The notes beneath the pieces are model-generated. The model made no database searches. It saw only the letters and a list, made by a program, of their open reading frames with translations, and was not told the origin of the DNA. From positions 1,944,001-2,008,000 of the forward strand of contig NZ_CP040924.1 in assembly GCF_006351925.1 (NCBI RefSeq): a DNA stretch of 64,000 nt. The letters are read 5' to 3'. A program made the translations under genes and the position numbers. Source of the stretch: Clostridium thermarum. GTDB lineage: Bacteria; Bacillota; Clostridia; Clostridiales; Clostridiaceae. This document shows positions 25,981 through 36,075 of this stretch, piece after piece. Numbering within the stretch: the first letter of the stretch is position 1; the number at the start of each line of letters is the position of its first letter.

Positions 25981-26020
25981 ATGTTAAAGTATTAACAAAC
26001 CTCTGTATTTATTATATAAT
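25981..26020 (+). promoter_or_regulatory. pflB promoter overlapped by a Rex operator
   Basis: ATGTTAAAGTATTAACAA (25981-25998) matches the Rex consensus TTGTTAANNNNTTAACAA with one mismatch. Its right half supplies the -35 box TTAACA (25992-25997), and TATAAT (26015-26020) follows at 17 bp. Rex bound here would block RNA polymerase until NADH rises. Confidence 0.8.
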
Positions 26021-26105
26021 TAAACTGTATCAATAATAATTTTATAACCAAAGTTAAAATAATAAAATCAATTAAACAAATAAAATAAATTGCGGAGGTA
26101 ACTAC

Positions 26106-28331
26106 ATGTTTAAACAATGGGAAGGATTTAATCTTGGTAATTGGACTGAATCAATTGACGTAAGAAATTTTATTCAGAAGAACTATACCCTATATGAAGG
26201 AGATAAGAGCTTTTTAGTTTCTCCTACTGAAAAAACCAAGAAAGTTTGGGACAAAGCTTCTGCCTTAATCGTAGAAGAAATCAAAAAAGGTATAATTGAT
26301 GTTGCTACAGACAGAGTATCAGGAATTGATAATTACGAAGCTGGCTACTTAGATAAAGAAAATGAAGTAATTTTGGGATTCCAAACAGATGCACCATTAA
26401 AGAGAATCGTAAACCCTTTTGGTGGCTGGAGAATGGTAGAACAGTCTCTTGAAGCCTATGGATACGAAATAGATAAGGATATAGCTGAATATTTCCCCAA
26501 ATATAGAAAGACACACAATCAAGGGGTATTCGATGCATATAGTGAGGAAACCAGAGCAGCTAGAAGTGTCGGACTGTTAACAGGACTTCCTGATGCTTAT
26601 GGAAGAGGTAGAATCATAGGTGACTATAGAAGAATTGCACTTTACGGTATTGATTTTCTTATAGAGCAAAAGAAGAAGGATTTAAAAGAATTAAAAGGTG
26701 ATTTTCTTGATGAGCTTATAAGAAAAAGAGAAGAAGTAAGTGAGCAAATAAGATCATTACAGGCTATGAAATCCATGGCGGCTAAATATGGCTTTGATAT
26801 ATCTCAGCCCGCAGCAAATGCAAAAGAAGCTGTTCAATTCCTTTACTTTGGATATTTGGCTGCAGTTAAAGAAAATAATGGTGCTGCAATGTCCTTAGGT
26901 AGAACGAGCACCTTCATTGATATCTATATTGAAAGAGATTTGAAGAATGGTCTTATCACTGAAGCAGAAGCACAAGAGATCATTGATCAGTTCGTAATTA
27001 AATTAAGAATGGTTAGACATTTAAGAACACCTGAATATAACGAACTATTCGCTGGTGATCCAACTTGGGTTACTGAATCCATCGGTGGTGTTTCTATTAA
27101 CGGAAAACCATTGGTAACAAAAAGCTCATTTAGATTTCTTCATACACTAGTAAATTTAGGACCTGCTCCGGAACCAAATATGACAGTTTTATGGTCAGAA
27201 AAGCTTCCAGTAAACTTTAAGAAGTTCTGTGCTGAAATGTCTATATTGACAGATTCTATTCAATATGAAAATGATGACATAATGAGACCTATATATGGAG
27301 ATGACTATGCTATCGCCTGCTGTGTATCAGCAATGCAGGTAGGAAAGCAAATGCAGTTCTTTGGTGCAAGATGTAATCTTGGTAAGGCTCTGCTGTACTC
27401 AATAAATGGCGGAGTTGATGAAAAGAAAGGCAAGTTAGTATTGACAGGAATTGATAAGATAGAGGACGAAATTCTTGACTACGAAAAAGTAAAGGCTAAT
27501 TTCTTCAAGGTTCTTGAAAAAGTTGCCGCACTTTATGTTAATACCATGAACGTTATTCATTACATGCATGACAAATATGCTTATGAGGCAGGAATGATGG
27601 CACTGCATGATACTGAAGTGGGCAGACTTATGGCCTTTGGTGTTGCTGGCTTATCTGTTGCAGCAGACTCTTTAAGTGCAATCAAATATGCTAAAGTTAA
27701 ACCAATAAGAGAAAACGGAATAACTGTTGACTTTGAAATTGAAGGAGATTTCCCTAAGTACGGTAATGATGATGATAGAGTTGACGATATAGCTGTAGAA
27801 ATTGTAAAGAAATTCTCAACCGAGCTTAAAAAGCATCCGACATATAGAAATGCTAAGCATACACTATCTGTATTGACTATAACTTCTAATGTAGTTTATG
27901 GTAAGAAGACTGGAGCTACTCCTGATGGAAGAGCTGCCGGAGTTGCCTTTGCACCCGGAGCTAATCCAATGCACGGAAGAGACTTAGAAGGTGCTCTTGC
28001 ATCACTTAACTCCGTAGCTAAGGTTCCATATGCACCATATTGTGAAGATGGAGTTTCTAATACCTTCTCAATATTACCTGAAGCACTAGGAAAGACCGAA
28101 GAGGAAAGAATAGATAACTTAGTTTCAACTTTGGATGGATACTTTGGTCAAGGTGCTCACCACCTTAATGTTAATGTTCTTCAGAGAGAGACACTGATGG
28201 ATGCCATGGAACATCCAGAAAAATATCCAACATTAACTATCAGAGTATCAGGCTATGCTGTAAACTTTAATAGACTTTCCAGAGAACAACAGCTTGAAGT
28301 TATCAGCAGAACCTTCCACGAAACCATGTAA
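26106..28331 (+). CDS. pflB: Pyruvate formate-lyase (formate C-acetyltransferase)
   Basis: 741 residues. Converts pyruvate and CoA to acetyl-CoA and formate by a glycyl radical. The adjacent catalytic cysteines are in [10 protein letters not shown], and the glycyl-radical loop near the C-terminus is [16 protein letters not shown] and the N-terminal PFL features are present, and length is normal. GGAGG precedes ATG. A partial terminator separates it from pflA, the activase gene 116 bp downstream. Likely Rex-controlled (promoter entry). Confidence 0.98.
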   Translation: MFKQWEGFNLGNWTESIDVRNFIQKNYTLYEGDKSFLVSPTEKTKKVWDKASALIVEEIKKGIIDVATDRVSGIDNYEAGYLDKENEVILGFQTDAPLKRIVNPFGGWRMVEQSLEAYGYEIDKDIAEYFPKYRKTHNQGVFDAYSEETRAARSVGLLTGLPDAYGRGRIIGDYRRIALYGIDFLIEQKKKDLKELKGDFLDELIRKREEVSEQIRSLQAMKSMAAKYGFDISQPAANAKEAVQFLYFGYLAAVKENNGAAMSLGRTSTFIDIYIERDLKNGLITEAEAQEIIDQFVIKLRMVRHLRTPEYNELFAGDPTWVTESIGGVSINGKPLVTKSSFRFLHTLVNLGPAPEPNMTVLWSEKLPVNFKKFCAEMSILTDSIQYENDDIMRPIYGDDYAIACCVSAMQVGKQMQFFGARCNLGKALLYSINGGVDEKKGKLVLTGIDKIEDEILDYEKVKANFFKVLEKVAALYVNTMNVIHYMHDKYAYEAGMMALHDTEVGRLMAFGVAGLSVAADSLSAIKYAKVKPIRENGITVDFEIEGDFPKYGNDDDRVDDIAVEIVKKFSTELKKHPTYRNAKHTLSVLTITSNVVYGKKTGATPDGRAAGVAFAPGANPMHGRDLEGALASLNSVAKVPYAPYCEDGVSNTFSILPEALGKTEEERIDNLVSTLDGYFGQGAHHLNVNVLQRETLMDAMEHPEKYPTLTIRVSGYAVNFNRLSREQQLEVISRTFHETM

Positions 28332-28350
28332 TTTAATAGACAAATTTTTC

Positions 28351-28386
28351 ATAGGAAGCTTGCCTTTGGTGTGCTTCCTATCTTTT
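28351..28386 (+). terminator. Hairpin between pflB and pflA
   Basis: ATAGGAAGC (28351-28359) / GCTTCCTAT (28373-28381) followed by CTTTT. Probably leaky, giving more pflB than pflA message, unless pflA has its own promoter (TTGTATAATTATA near 28404). Confidence 0.7.
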
Positions 28387-28447
28387 AATTTCTTAAGGTT
28401 CATTGTATAATTATATAAACAAACATTAGATAAAGGAGGTGTACCCA

Positions 28448-29194
28448 ATGATAGGTAAGATTCACTCCATTGAAAGCATGGGATTGGTAGACGGTCCGGG
28501 AATAAGGACTGTAGTTTTTTTTCAAGGTTGCAAGCTACGCTGTGCATATTGTCATAATCCGGATACATGGGCAACCTTTGGAGGAAAAGAGACTGATTCA
28601 GAAGAGTTAATGAAGAAAATATTAAGATATAAGCCCTATTTTACCAGATCCGGAGGCGGTGTTACATTTTCCGGTGGAGATCCATTAATGCAGCCTGATT
28701 TTCTAATTGAAATGCTTAAATTGTGTAAAGAAAATGGAATTCATACGGTTATTGATACTGCCGGATATGGGATAGGTAAATATGAGGAAATTCTCAAATA
28801 TACGGATTTAATATTATTTGACATAAAACATGTAACCTCTGAGGGATATAAAGAACTTACCGGGCAGGATGACAAAGGGGCATATAAATTTTTGAAAGTG
28901 GCACAAAGAATGCAGATTCCTCTTTGGATTAGACATGTTGTAGTTCCGGGAGTAACAGATGGCTATGAACATATTAAGAAGCTTGCAGACATAATAAATA
29001 GTATAAAGTATGTCGAAAAAATCGAACTACTTCCCTACCATACCCTAGGAGTTAACAAGTATGAAACCATGGGAATCAAATATAGATTAAGCAATGTGGA
29101 ACCTATGTCTAAAACTGCTGTCAAAGAGATTGAACAGTTATTGTTAAGCTTTTTAGATGATAAATATAAAGGGAAATTAAAGATAACAGAGTAA
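28448..29194 (+). CDS. pflA: Pyruvate formate-lyase activating enzyme (radical SAM)
   Basis: 248 residues. The CxxxCxxC cluster motif is CKLRCAYC (about residues 29-36), with GGVTFSGGDPL as the SAM-binding GGE-type loop. It uses SAM and a [4Fe-4S] cluster to place the radical on the PFL glycine. ATG 28448 is preferred, with AAAGGAGGT 8 nt upstream. The pairing with pflB is the standard operon. Confidence 0.97.
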   Translation: MIGKIHSIESMGLVDGPGIRTVVFFQGCKLRCAYCHNPDTWATFGGKETDSEELMKKILRYKPYFTRSGGGVTFSGGDPLMQPDFLIEMLKLCKENGIHTVIDTAGYGIGKYEEILKYTDLILFDIKHVTSEGYKELTGQDDKGAYKFLKVAQRMQIPLWIRHVVVPGVTDGYEHIKKLADIINSIKYVEKIELLPYHTLGVNKYETMGIKYRLSNVEPMSKTAVKEIEQLLLSFLDDKYKGKLKITE

Positions 29195-29227
29195 AAAAAG
29201 ATTCCTTCATTGGAATCTTTTTTTTTA
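29193..29227 (+). terminator. Terminator of pflA
   Basis: AAAAAGATTCC / GGAATCTTTTTTTTTT. Confidence 0.92.
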
Positions 29228-29274
29228 TTTGAGGGAGAATATAAATGAAATCTATTAAAAAGGAGGCATAGAAT

Positions 29275-29475
29275 ATGAAAGTAAAAGAAGGATTAATTCC
29301 AGCTGCCTTGGGAACTATTGTAACTACTGCTGGCGCTATTGCTGATTATAAGGCTATGAAGATGAAGCACAGCAAAAAAAATGATATGCTCAAAATGGCC
29401 GCAGCTGGTGTTGTTGGTTTTGGCTTAGCCCATGTTGTGCTGGGTACCATAGATTTAATTGAACATTCCAGATAA
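29275..29475 (+). CDS. Small membrane protein, unknown
   Basis: 66 residues, two hydrophobic segments (about 8-24 and 42-60) joined by a basic loop (MKMKHSKKNDMLK). AAAAAGGAGG precedes ATG 29275, and a terminator follows. Proteins of this look are common in clostridia; I cannot assign a function. It lies 80 bp after pflA but beyond the pflA terminator. Confidence 0.6.
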   Translation: MKVKEGLIPAALGTIVTTAGAIADYKAMKMKHSKKNDMLKMAAAGVVGFGLAHVVLGTIDLIEHSR

Positions 29476-29491
29476 TTACTTATTAATAATG

Positions 29492-29525
29492 AAAAAACTG
29501 TTATATAAATATAACAGTTTTTTCT
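29492..29525. terminator. Bidirectional terminator
   Basis: AAAAAACTGTTATAT / ATATAACAGTTTTTT between convergent genes. Confidence 0.9.
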
Positions 29526-29967
29526 ATCTCATCAATGCAAATTCAGCACTGCTCATTGCACTATAAGTAGGCAAGGCAGTACTTTTTCTTTTATAAGCCT
29601 TTTTGGTTGTGTTACCTACAGAGCTCAACTCCATAGAAATCACTTCTAAATCTGCCTTTTCAAGTTTAATGGTATTTTTACAATAGAATCCCTGTATTAA
29701 ATCCAGCACCGTACTGTAGGATGGACTTGTAATATATAGTATTATGTCATCCTTAAACAGTATTTTTCCATTAAGTACCTCATAGTTCTTACAAAACAGC
29801 GGAGAGTAAAACAGCTTATCTCTTTTATTTTTTTCTTCAATAAAATTGACATACCTTTTTCTGTTAAACCTTATTAATTCATGACAGAGATTGTTGAGTC
29901 TTGCACGGTAATTAGCCTTTATAAAAGCCTTATTTTTAGGTTTTAGTATAATTTTTAATCTAAACAT
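29524..29967 (-). CDS. Orphan protein resembling the N-terminal half of Cas6
   Basis: 147 residues. The start (MFRLKIILKPKNK), the FYSPLF patch, the ILFKDDIILYITSPS strand-turn and the closing LEVISMELS follow the order seen in Cas6 CRISPR-RNA endonuclease N-terminal RAMP domains. The C-terminal RAMP half with the Gly-rich loop is missing; instead a basic tail (KKAYKRKST...) ends the protein. No CRISPR repeat or other cas gene is in the window. It could be a Cas6 remnant, a related single-RAMP protein or coincidence. The ribosome site GGGGGG supports ATG 29967. Confidence 0.4.
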   Translation of the reverse strand: MFRLKIILKPKNKAFIKANYRARLNNLCHELIRFNRKRYVNFIEEKNKRDKLFYSPLFCKNYEVLNGKILFKDDIILYITSPSYSTVLDLIQGFYCKNTIKLEKADLEVISMELSSVGNTTKKAYKRKSTALPTYSAMSSAEFALMR

Positions 29968-30098
29968 ATTGCCCCCCAGTGAATAAATTAACATGTAATA
30001 TTATAACATTGAGAGCATATAATTCCAAATAATATCATAATCTAAATTATTATTAAATTCCTCAAAAATCGATTGTCTAAATTTAAGCATTCAATTTT

Positions 30099-30452
30099 TT
30101 AACCTTTTGGCTTAAAGATTAGAGAGGCTATAAAGGCAAAAATTATTGCAGCAGATATGCCAGAGCTTGTAATCTCAAAAATTCCGGTTAATACTCCAAT
30201 AATGCCATTTTTCTCAGCCTCTGTCATTGCGCCTTTTAAAAGTGAATTACCAAAACTACTGATTGGTACTGTTGCGCCAGCTCCGGCTAATTTGATAAGT
30301 GGATCGTATAAGCCTAATCCACCCAACACTGCACCCAAGACAACTAATGTACAAGTTGTGTGAGCAGGCGTTAACCTAAATACATCCATTAAAATTTGAC
30401 CTAAAACGCAAATTCCTCCACCTATTAAAAAAGCCCAAAAAAGTTTTATCAT
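30099..30452 (-). CDS. spoVAE: Stage V sporulation protein AE
   Basis: 117 residues with about four membrane helices and the family pattern [34 protein letters not shown] (quoted in part) and [12 protein letters not shown]. SpoVA proteins form the inner-membrane channel for dipicolinic acid in forespores. AGAGGTG before ATG 30452; 13 nt after spoVAD. The usual partner spoVAC is not adjacent. Confidence 0.93.
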   Translation of the reverse strand: MIKLFWAFLIGGGICVLGQILMDVFRLTPAHTTCTLVVLGAVLGGLGLYDPLIKLAGAGATVPISSFGNSLLKGAMTEAEKNGIIGVLTGIFEITSSGISAAIIFAFIASLIFKPKG

Positions 30453-30465
30453 TTTATCACCTCTT

Positions 30466-31467
30466 CTACATTTCAATTGCCACTGCATTAGCTATGCAGG
30501 GGATTGTTTCCTTTTGCTGATAAGATAAAGGCGACAATAAGGCACCCGTTGCAACTACCAATATCTTTTTAAGCTCCCCTTTCTTCATTCTATTTAAAAA
30601 ATGACCAAAGGTAACAGTAGCAGAACATCCACAACCACTTCCACCAGAAAATACTTGTTGTTCTGGCTTATATATCAGTAAGCCACAGTCTACATATTTA
30701 TCTAATGGAAGATTAAAATTATGTTTTTTAAATAGATCCCTCGCTATAGTGTAACCGACCTCACCTAAATCACCTGTGGCAATAAGGTCATAATAATCAA
30801 GGGGCCTTTGCGTTTCATTAAAATGAGTTTCTATTGTATCAACCGCTGCCGGAGCCATTGCCCCACCCATATTAAATGGATCACTTAGACCCATATCAAT
30901 TACCTTCCCTATTGTTGCAGCCGTTACTTTTGGGCCCTTTCCCCTATTGCTTACAATGCCTACCCCAGCACCAGTTACGGTCCATTGCGCAGTAGGAGGT
31001 TTTTGACCTCCGTATTCTGTAGGATATCTGAATTGTTTTTCAGCAGCAGCATTGTGGCTGGAAGCTCCGCAAATTATGTAATCAGCTAAATTGCTGTTTG
31101 CTAAAGCAGAACCTATGGCAAGGGATTCCATTGAACTAGAACATGCTCCGAATATGCCCATAAAAGGTATTGCTAGACTTCTGGCAGTAAAGGATGAACT
31201 AATTATTTGATTAAGCAAGTCACCGCTTATGAAAAAATTTATATCCGTATTTTTTAGTCCAGCCTTTTTTATAGCTATTTCACAAGCTTCCTTCAGGAGC
31301 CTCTGCTCTGCTTGTTCAAAGCTTTTTTGCTCAAGCCATATATCATCGAAAAAGAGGTCAAAATCTTCGGCAAGATTACCTGCGGCTTCAAAGGGTCCAC
31401 CTACGACTCCGGAAGAAATTATCTTTGGTTCATTTTCAAACATCCAAGTTTGCCTTCCTTGTAGCAT
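30466..31467 (-). CDS. spoVAD: Stage V sporulation protein AD
   Basis: 333 residues, thiolase-like fold ([38 protein letters not shown]). SpoVAD binds dipicolinic acid and is needed for its uptake into spores. AGGGGGGAT precedes ATG 31467. In most clostridia spoVAC lies directly upstream; here 538 bp without a gene precede spoVAD, so this operon starts at spoVAD. Forespore (sigma-G) expression is expected, but no clear sigma-G promoter was identified. Confidence 0.95.
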   Translation of the reverse strand: MLQGRQTWMFENEPKIISSGVVGGPFEAAGNLAEDFDLFFDDIWLEQKSFEQAEQRLLKEACEIAIKKAGLKNTDINFFISGDLLNQIISSSFTARSLAIPFMGIFGACSSSMESLAIGSALANSNLADYIICGASSHNAAAEKQFRYPTEYGGQKPPTAQWTVTGAGVGIVSNRGKGPKVTAATIGKVIDMGLSDPFNMGGAMAPAAVDTIETHFNETQRPLDYYDLIATGDLGEVGYTIARDLFKKHNFNLPLDKYVDCGLLIYKPEQQVFSGGSGCGCSATVTFGHFLNRMKKGELKKILVVATGALLSPLSYQQKETIPCIANAVAIEM

Positions 31468-32005
31468 TTCTATCCCCCCTAATTTTTATTATGATTAAAA
31501 CTTTTTATAATTTATATTAGTGAACGATAATAAGTTTCTTCTATAATAGTATTTCTCAATTGTGTTACACTTATGTCTTTTTTTATTTTTTAGCACAAAA
31601 TATCAAAACATTTTTCTTTGTTTGGTCCAGTTTACTAAATGCTAATTTGGATATATAAAGGCTTATTAGATGAATAAGTAATCCAAAGGAAAAAATAATC
31701 AGTCCTTGTTTACTTCGTTATTTATGATGATCTTTCTCCTTCCGTATATACCCGTTAATATGAATATAAAGACAATGAGAATCTGTTTAATGGCAATTTT
31801 CATAATTACTAAAACCCCTTATAATCTAAATATAATAGACTATCAACCAAACAGCATTTTAATAATATATGAAATAGAAAGAAAGATTTACAAAATACTA
31901 AAAAGTTAAGAAAATTTAAAAGATAATAATTATCAAATGGTATTGATTTTTAATTAGAAATGTAATATTATAACAATATAAAATTAATTTATTGAGGTGA
32001 TTTAA
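31468..32005. other. 538-bp intergenic region upstream of spoVAD and sodA
   Basis: Divergent gap with no spoVAC. A 34-codon minus-strand frame (31699-31803, a single hydrophobic helix plus charged tail) has only a distant AAGGGG and is not called. The palindromic word GTGTTACAC (31562-31570) also occurs near the focA promoter (25894-25902); meaning unknown. Confidence 0.4.
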
Positions 32006-32623
32006 ATGAAATACGAACTACCAGTATTGAAATATGAATACAAGGATTTAGAACCATTTATTGATGAAAATACAATGACTATACATCACACAAAGCATCA
32101 TGCTACCTATATAAATAATCTAAATGCAGCATTAGAGAAGTATCCAGAGCTAGCTGAAAAGAGTCTGGAGGATTTATTAAGGGGCTTGAGAGACCTTCCT
32201 GAAGAAATTAAAACTGCCGTGAGAAATAATGGCGGAGGTAACTACAACCATTCTTTATTTTGGTCTATTATGACACCTAATGGAGAAGGTGCACCTGAAG
32301 GAAAGCTTAACGATGACATAGTAAAAACTTTTGGAAGTTTTGAAGCTTTTAAAGAGGAGTTTACAAAAGCTGCAACTACTAGATTTGGAAGCGGATGGGC
32401 TTGGCTAGTTGTTGATGATAATGGAAATTTAAAGGTTACTTCCACAGCTAATCAGGACAACCCAATTATGGATAATCTAACCCCTATTCTTGGGTTAGAT
32501 GTTTGGGAACATGCATATTACTTAAAATATCAAAATAGAAGACCTGAATATATATCTGCATGGTGGAACATAGTTTCCTGGAAGGAAGTTAGCAGACTAT
32601 ATAACGAAGCCCTTACTAAATAA
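32006..32623 (+). CDS. Superoxide dismutase (Mn/Fe family)
   Basis: 205 residues. Metal ligands are in [18 protein letters not shown] and [15 protein letters not shown]. The Gln before the second Asp region (TANQDNP) leans towards manganese. It converts superoxide to oxygen and peroxide in the cytosol, giving this anaerobe some oxygen tolerance. GAGGTGATTTAA precedes ATG. Monocistronic with a strong terminator. Confidence 0.95.
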   Translation: MKYELPVLKYEYKDLEPFIDENTMTIHHTKHHATYINNLNAALEKYPELAEKSLEDLLRGLRDLPEEIKTAVRNNGGGNYNHSLFWSIMTPNGEGAPEGKLNDDIVKTFGSFEAFKEEFTKAATTRFGSGWAWLVVDDNGNLKVTSTANQDNPIMDNLTPILGLDVWEHAYYLKYQNRRPEYISAWWNIVSWKEVSRLYNEALTK

Positions 32624-32635
32624 TTATAATTTAAG

Positions 32636-32662
32636 AAATCCAGCCAAAGGCTGGATTTTTTT
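32636..32662 (+). terminator. Terminator of sod
   Basis: AAATCCAGCC / GGCTGGATTTTTTT. Confidence 0.93.
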
Positions 32663-32720
32663 CCTTAATTACTCACTACTCATTAATAATTACTCATTGA
32701 ATAAAGCATTGCGTACTTTT

Positions 32721-32972
32721 TTAATAGACTTCTAACACTACATAGTCATCACTTACATCTTCTGCATATTCGATAGCTTCTTCCTTGGTCAATCCGTTCT
32801 TCAAGATGTTATTTTCAGTAGTACTTAATTCTACAATACTCTCAACAATCGTAACCGCATCTTCCCCATCACCTAACATGTCTTTTATTTGATAAAAAGA
32901 ATTTTGGCTTACCTTTTTAACTGCACATGAATCCTCATCCTCTGCTAGCACTGCAACGTATTCTTTTGGCAT
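32721..32972 (-). CDS. Small acidic protein, unknown
   Basis: 83 residues, strongly acidic (many Glu/Asp), soluble, with no recognised motif. AGGAGATGATAG before ATG 32972 supports it as a gene. Monocistronic. Nothing in the context suggests a function. Confidence 0.55.
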   Translation of the reverse strand: MPKEYVAVLAEDEDSCAVKKVSQNSFYQIKDMLGDGEDAVTIVESIVELSTTENNILKNGLTKEEAIEYAEDVSDDYVVLEVY

Positions 32973-33255
32973 TCTATCATCTCCTATTGTTTTTATAAAA
33001 TATTAATCCTCATCTGTATATATTATGTACTAAGTGTATCATAATTATTTTAGAAAGCTTTGTTTATTATCTATTGGGTTTAGCTTTTAATATCTAGCTT
33101 TTTTATTCTAAGAAAAGTTAAATATGAATGGAAGATATCAAGATAAATATTAAATTTGCTATTGCTTAAATTTTACATTATGATATATAATTCATTTGTT
33201 AAGGACTGTTAATAATTTTTCTATCCATATAATAGTAATTGAAAGGACAGTAAAA

Positions 33256-33636
33256 ATGTTTAAGCAGCTGATAAAGTTTATGTTTGTTGGGGTTTTAAAT
33301 ACCCTAATAACGGTAAGTTCCTATAGTATTCTTATTTATATTGGAATTCACTATTTTATTGCCAATACCGCTGGATATATACTTGGAACCTTAAATAGTT
33401 ATTTTTTTAATAAAAGTTGGGTATTTCAATCCAAAGATAGTGCTAGAGATTTATTCTATAAATTTATTATTGTGAATATAATTACCCTATCCATTAGTAA
33501 TATATTGTTATTTATTTTCGTGGACAAGTTGCATTATGAAAAATATCTTGTTCAAATCATTGTAATTCCAATTACAATGCTGTTCAATTTTACATTGAAC
33601 AAAGTTTGGACATTTAAAGGGAGGAATATTAAGTGA
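33256..33636 (+). CDS. GtrA-like membrane protein
   Basis: 126 residues with four membrane helices and the GtrA pattern (FVGVLNTLITVS, GYILGTLNSYFFNKSWVF quoted in part, TLNKVWTFKG at the end). GtrA proteins are thought to help flip undecaprenyl-phosphate-linked sugars across the membrane. ATG 33256 is chosen over the upstream ATG 33196. Its stop overlaps the GTG start of the glycosyltransferase by 4 nt (GTGA), a two-gene unit. Confidence 0.9.
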   Translation: MFKQLIKFMFVGVLNTLITVSSYSILIYIGIHYFIANTAGYILGTLNSYFFNKSWVFQSKDSARDLFYKFIIVNIITLSISNILLFIFVDKLHYEKYLVQIIVIPITMLFNFTLNKVWTFKGRNIK

Positions 33637-34589
33637 AGAATTTTTTGTTATCCATAGTAGTTCCCATGTATTATGAAGAAGAGGTTGCAGAGGAATGCTA
33701 TAAAAGACTTACGAATGTTATGAAAGCAAAAGAATTTGAGTATGAACTGTTATTTGTAAATGACGGTAGTAAGGACAAAACATATGAAATTCTAAGGGAG
33801 ATAGCTAAAAATGATATTCGAGCCAAGGTTATAAATTTCTCAAGAAACTTTGGCCATCAAGCAGCGGTTACTGCCGGTATAGAAGCTTCAAAAGGTGATG
33901 CGGTTGTAATTATAGATGCAGACCTACAGGACCCTCCTGAACTAATAGGTGATATGGTTAAATTATGGGAGAATGGCTATGAAGTGGTCTATGCAAAACG
34001 TATGAAACGCAAAGGCGAAACCTGGTTTAAATTAGTTACAGCTAAATACTTTTATAAATTTCTTGACGCAATGTCGGATGTAAAGATACCCCAAAATACC
34101 GGCGACTTTCGTTTAATTGATAGAAAGGTTGCAAATGTATTTCTAGCTATGCCTGAAAAAAACAGGTTCATCAGAGGGATGATATCCTGGGTAGGTTTTA
34201 ACCAAATTGCCATTGAATATATTAGAGAAGAACGGTTTGCCGGTAAAACTAAGTACCCGCTTAAAAAGATGATTAAGTTTGCAAAAGATGGCATCATTGG
34301 ATTTTCTACTAAGCCGTTAAAACTTATAACTACTTTAGGATTAATTTCAGTATTATTATCCTTTATACTTTTTGTTTACACCATCATAAGCAAGTTATTA
34401 CAGACAGACATAGAACGTGGCTGGGCTTCAATAATGGTCGCTATAGCTTTCTTCAGCGGGGTTCAATTACTTTCCTTAGGGATTGTTGGTGAATATATAG
34501 CAAGAATTTATGATGAAACCAAAGGTAGACCCCTGTACATAGTAAAAGAAAAGTTAAATTTTGATGAAAGTACAGAGCATATTATATAA
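33633..34589 (+). CDS. GT2 family glycosyltransferase (GtrB / polyprenyl-phosphate hexosyltransferase type)
   Basis: 318 residues: a GT-A domain (about 5-225) with VVPMYYEE, VNDGSKDKT and the metal DxD-type IDADLQDPP, then two C-terminal membrane helices (about 232-300). This matches GtrB/DPM1-like enzymes that load a sugar onto undecaprenyl phosphate at the cytosolic face; the GtrA partner would flip it. GTG start with GGGAGG upstream. The sugar and final acceptor are unknown; no third gtr gene is present. Confidence 0.92.
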   Translation: MKNFLLSIVVPMYYEEEVAEECYKRLTNVMKAKEFEYELLFVNDGSKDKTYEILREIAKNDIRAKVINFSRNFGHQAAVTAGIEASKGDAVVIIDADLQDPPELIGDMVKLWENGYEVVYAKRMKRKGETWFKLVTAKYFYKFLDAMSDVKIPQNTGDFRLIDRKVANVFLAMPEKNRFIRGMISWVGFNQIAIEYIREERFAGKTKYPLKKMIKFAKDGIIGFSTKPLKLITTLGLISVLLSFILFVYTIISKLLQTDIERGWASIMVAIAFFSGVQLLSLGIVGEYIARIYDETKGRPLYIVKEKLNFDESTEHII

Positions 34590-34744
34590 GATAAGAATAA
34601 ATTAATTCATAAGTGATTTTTTGCATAAATATACATTTTTCTTCATAGGATGCTTGTATTATTCTTCAGATGTAGTATAATGTTTTTAACACAATTTTCA
34701 AGTGAGTAATTATATTAATATAGATTAAGTGAGGTGCATTAATT

Positions 34745-35830
34745 ATGGAAAAGTTGAAAGTGGGAATTCTTGGCGGTACAGGTTTTGTTGGACAAAGGTT
34801 TATAACTTTGCTTGATAACCATCCCTACTTTGAGATTACTGTAATTGCAGCAAGTCCAAAATCTGCAAATCGAACTTATGAGGATGCTGTAAGCAATAGG
34901 TGGAAGTTAAATGTCCCTATGCCGGAATCAGTAAAAAAAATAATTGTTAAGAATGTATATGATATCGATGAGATAAAAAAAGAAGTGGATTTTGTTTTCT
35001 GCGCTGTAGATATGGCAAAAGATGAAATAAAAAAACTTGAGGAAACCTATGCAAAAGCGGAAATTCCTGTTGTTTCTAATAATTCAGCTCATAGAATGAC
35101 ACCTGACGTTCCAATGATAATACCGGAAATTAATAATGATCATTTGAGAATTATTGAAGCACAAAAGCGTCGCCTTGGTACAAAGAAAGGATTTATAGCT
35201 GTAAAACCTAATTGTTCCATTCAAAGCTATGTACCTGCTTTGAATGCTCTTAAGGAATTCGGACCAAAGGAAGTTGTTGTATGCACTTATCAAGCTATAT
35301 CCGGTGCAGGTAAAACCTTTGGGGATTGGCCGGAAATGGTGGATAATGTAATACCCTTCATAAGTGGTGAAGAAGAAAAGAGTGAGCAGGAACCATTAAA
35401 AGTATGGGGACATATCGAAGATGATAAGATTGCCTTGAATACTATGCCTAAAATAACAACTCAGTGCATAAGGGTACCGGTTTCTGATGGTCATATGGCA
35501 GCAGTCTTCGTTAAATTCCAAAGTAAGCCAACAAAGGAACAGATTCTTAAGCTGTGGGAGGAATACAGTGGACGTCCACAAGAACTAAATCTTCCTAGTG
35601 CTCCTAAGCAATTTTTAAATTATTTTGAAGAAGATAACAGACCTCAGACAAAACTTGATAGAGACTTAGAAAACGGAATGGCTGTTTCTATAGGTAGATT
35701 GAGAGAAGATACGGTTTATGATTATAAATTTGTTTGCTTATCTCATAATACCCTTAGGGGAGCTGCCGGCGGAGCAGTACTAACTGCAGAATTACTCTAT
35801 GCAGAAGGATATTTGACTAAGAATATATAG
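34745..35830 (+). CDS. asd: Aspartate-semialdehyde dehydrogenase (fungal/archaeal type)
   Basis: 361 residues. NADP-binding GGTGFVGQRF, active-site Cys in PNCSIQSYVPAL, and RVPVSDGHMAAVFV near the end. It reduces aspartyl phosphate to the semialdehyde, the branch point to threonine, methionine, lysine and diaminopimelate. Sequence type is the fungal/archaeal clade common in clostridia, not the E. coli type. GAGGTG before ATG. lysC lies 2.2 kb downstream on the same strand but with its own leader, so they are not one operon. Confidence 0.95.
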   Translation: MEKLKVGILGGTGFVGQRFITLLDNHPYFEITVIAASPKSANRTYEDAVSNRWKLNVPMPESVKKIIVKNVYDIDEIKKEVDFVFCAVDMAKDEIKKLEETYAKAEIPVVSNNSAHRMTPDVPMIIPEINNDHLRIIEAQKRRLGTKKGFIAVKPNCSIQSYVPALNALKEFGPKEVVVCTYQAISGAGKTFGDWPEMVDNVIPFISGEEEKSEQEPLKVWGHIEDDKIALNTMPKITTQCIRVPVSDGHMAAVFVKFQSKPTKEQILKLWEEYSGRPQELNLPSAPKQFLNYFEEDNRPQTKLDRDLENGMAVSIGRLREDTVYDYKFVCLSHNTLRGAAGGAVLTAELLYAEGYLTKNI

Positions 35831-35838
35831 ATAAGTGT

Positions 35839-35870
35839 AGACAGTCAGATTTAATCTGGCTGTCTTATTT
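35839..35870 (+). terminator. Terminator of asd
   Basis: AGACAGTCAGATT / AATCTGGCTGTCT, then TATTTTTC. Confidence 0.85.
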
Positions 35871-35919
35871 TTCAAAAGTGATTTGAGTTACATTTGTATT
35901 AAATTTCTCATCAGGAAAT

Positions 35920-36075
35920 TTATTTACACCTTCTTTTTAAAGATTCAAACTCCTGGTTAGTTGGACGATCCTTATTTAAGGCGATCCCTCTTGCGATGGA
36001 GTCTAAGGCATCTTTCTTCCGGCCCGCTTTAATCTTTTCCCATTTTAGTTCCCAGTAATATTTCTTTTTTGCCAT
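35920..36075 (-). CDS. Possible 51-aa basic ORF overlapping the pseudogene end
   Basis: A 51-codon frame (MAKKKYYWELKWEKIK... ending SLKRRCK), Lys/Arg-rich with an amphipathic helix, in a different frame from the pseudogene it overlaps by 47 nt. It has no clear ribosome site. It may be the displaced 3' part of that decayed gene rather than an independent one. Listed at low confidence. Confidence 0.25.
   Translation of the reverse strand: MAKKKYYWELKWEKIKAGRKKDALDSIARGIALNKDRPTNQEFESLKRRCK

Noticed and set aside
29524..29967. Presence of a CRISPR-Cas locus
   Set aside because: No repeat-spacer array and no cas1/cas2/effector genes anywhere in the window; only a Cas6-like half protein.
31706..31909. 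67-codon plus-strand frame upstream of sod
   Set aside because: No ribosome site, composition of AT-rich noise, no motif.
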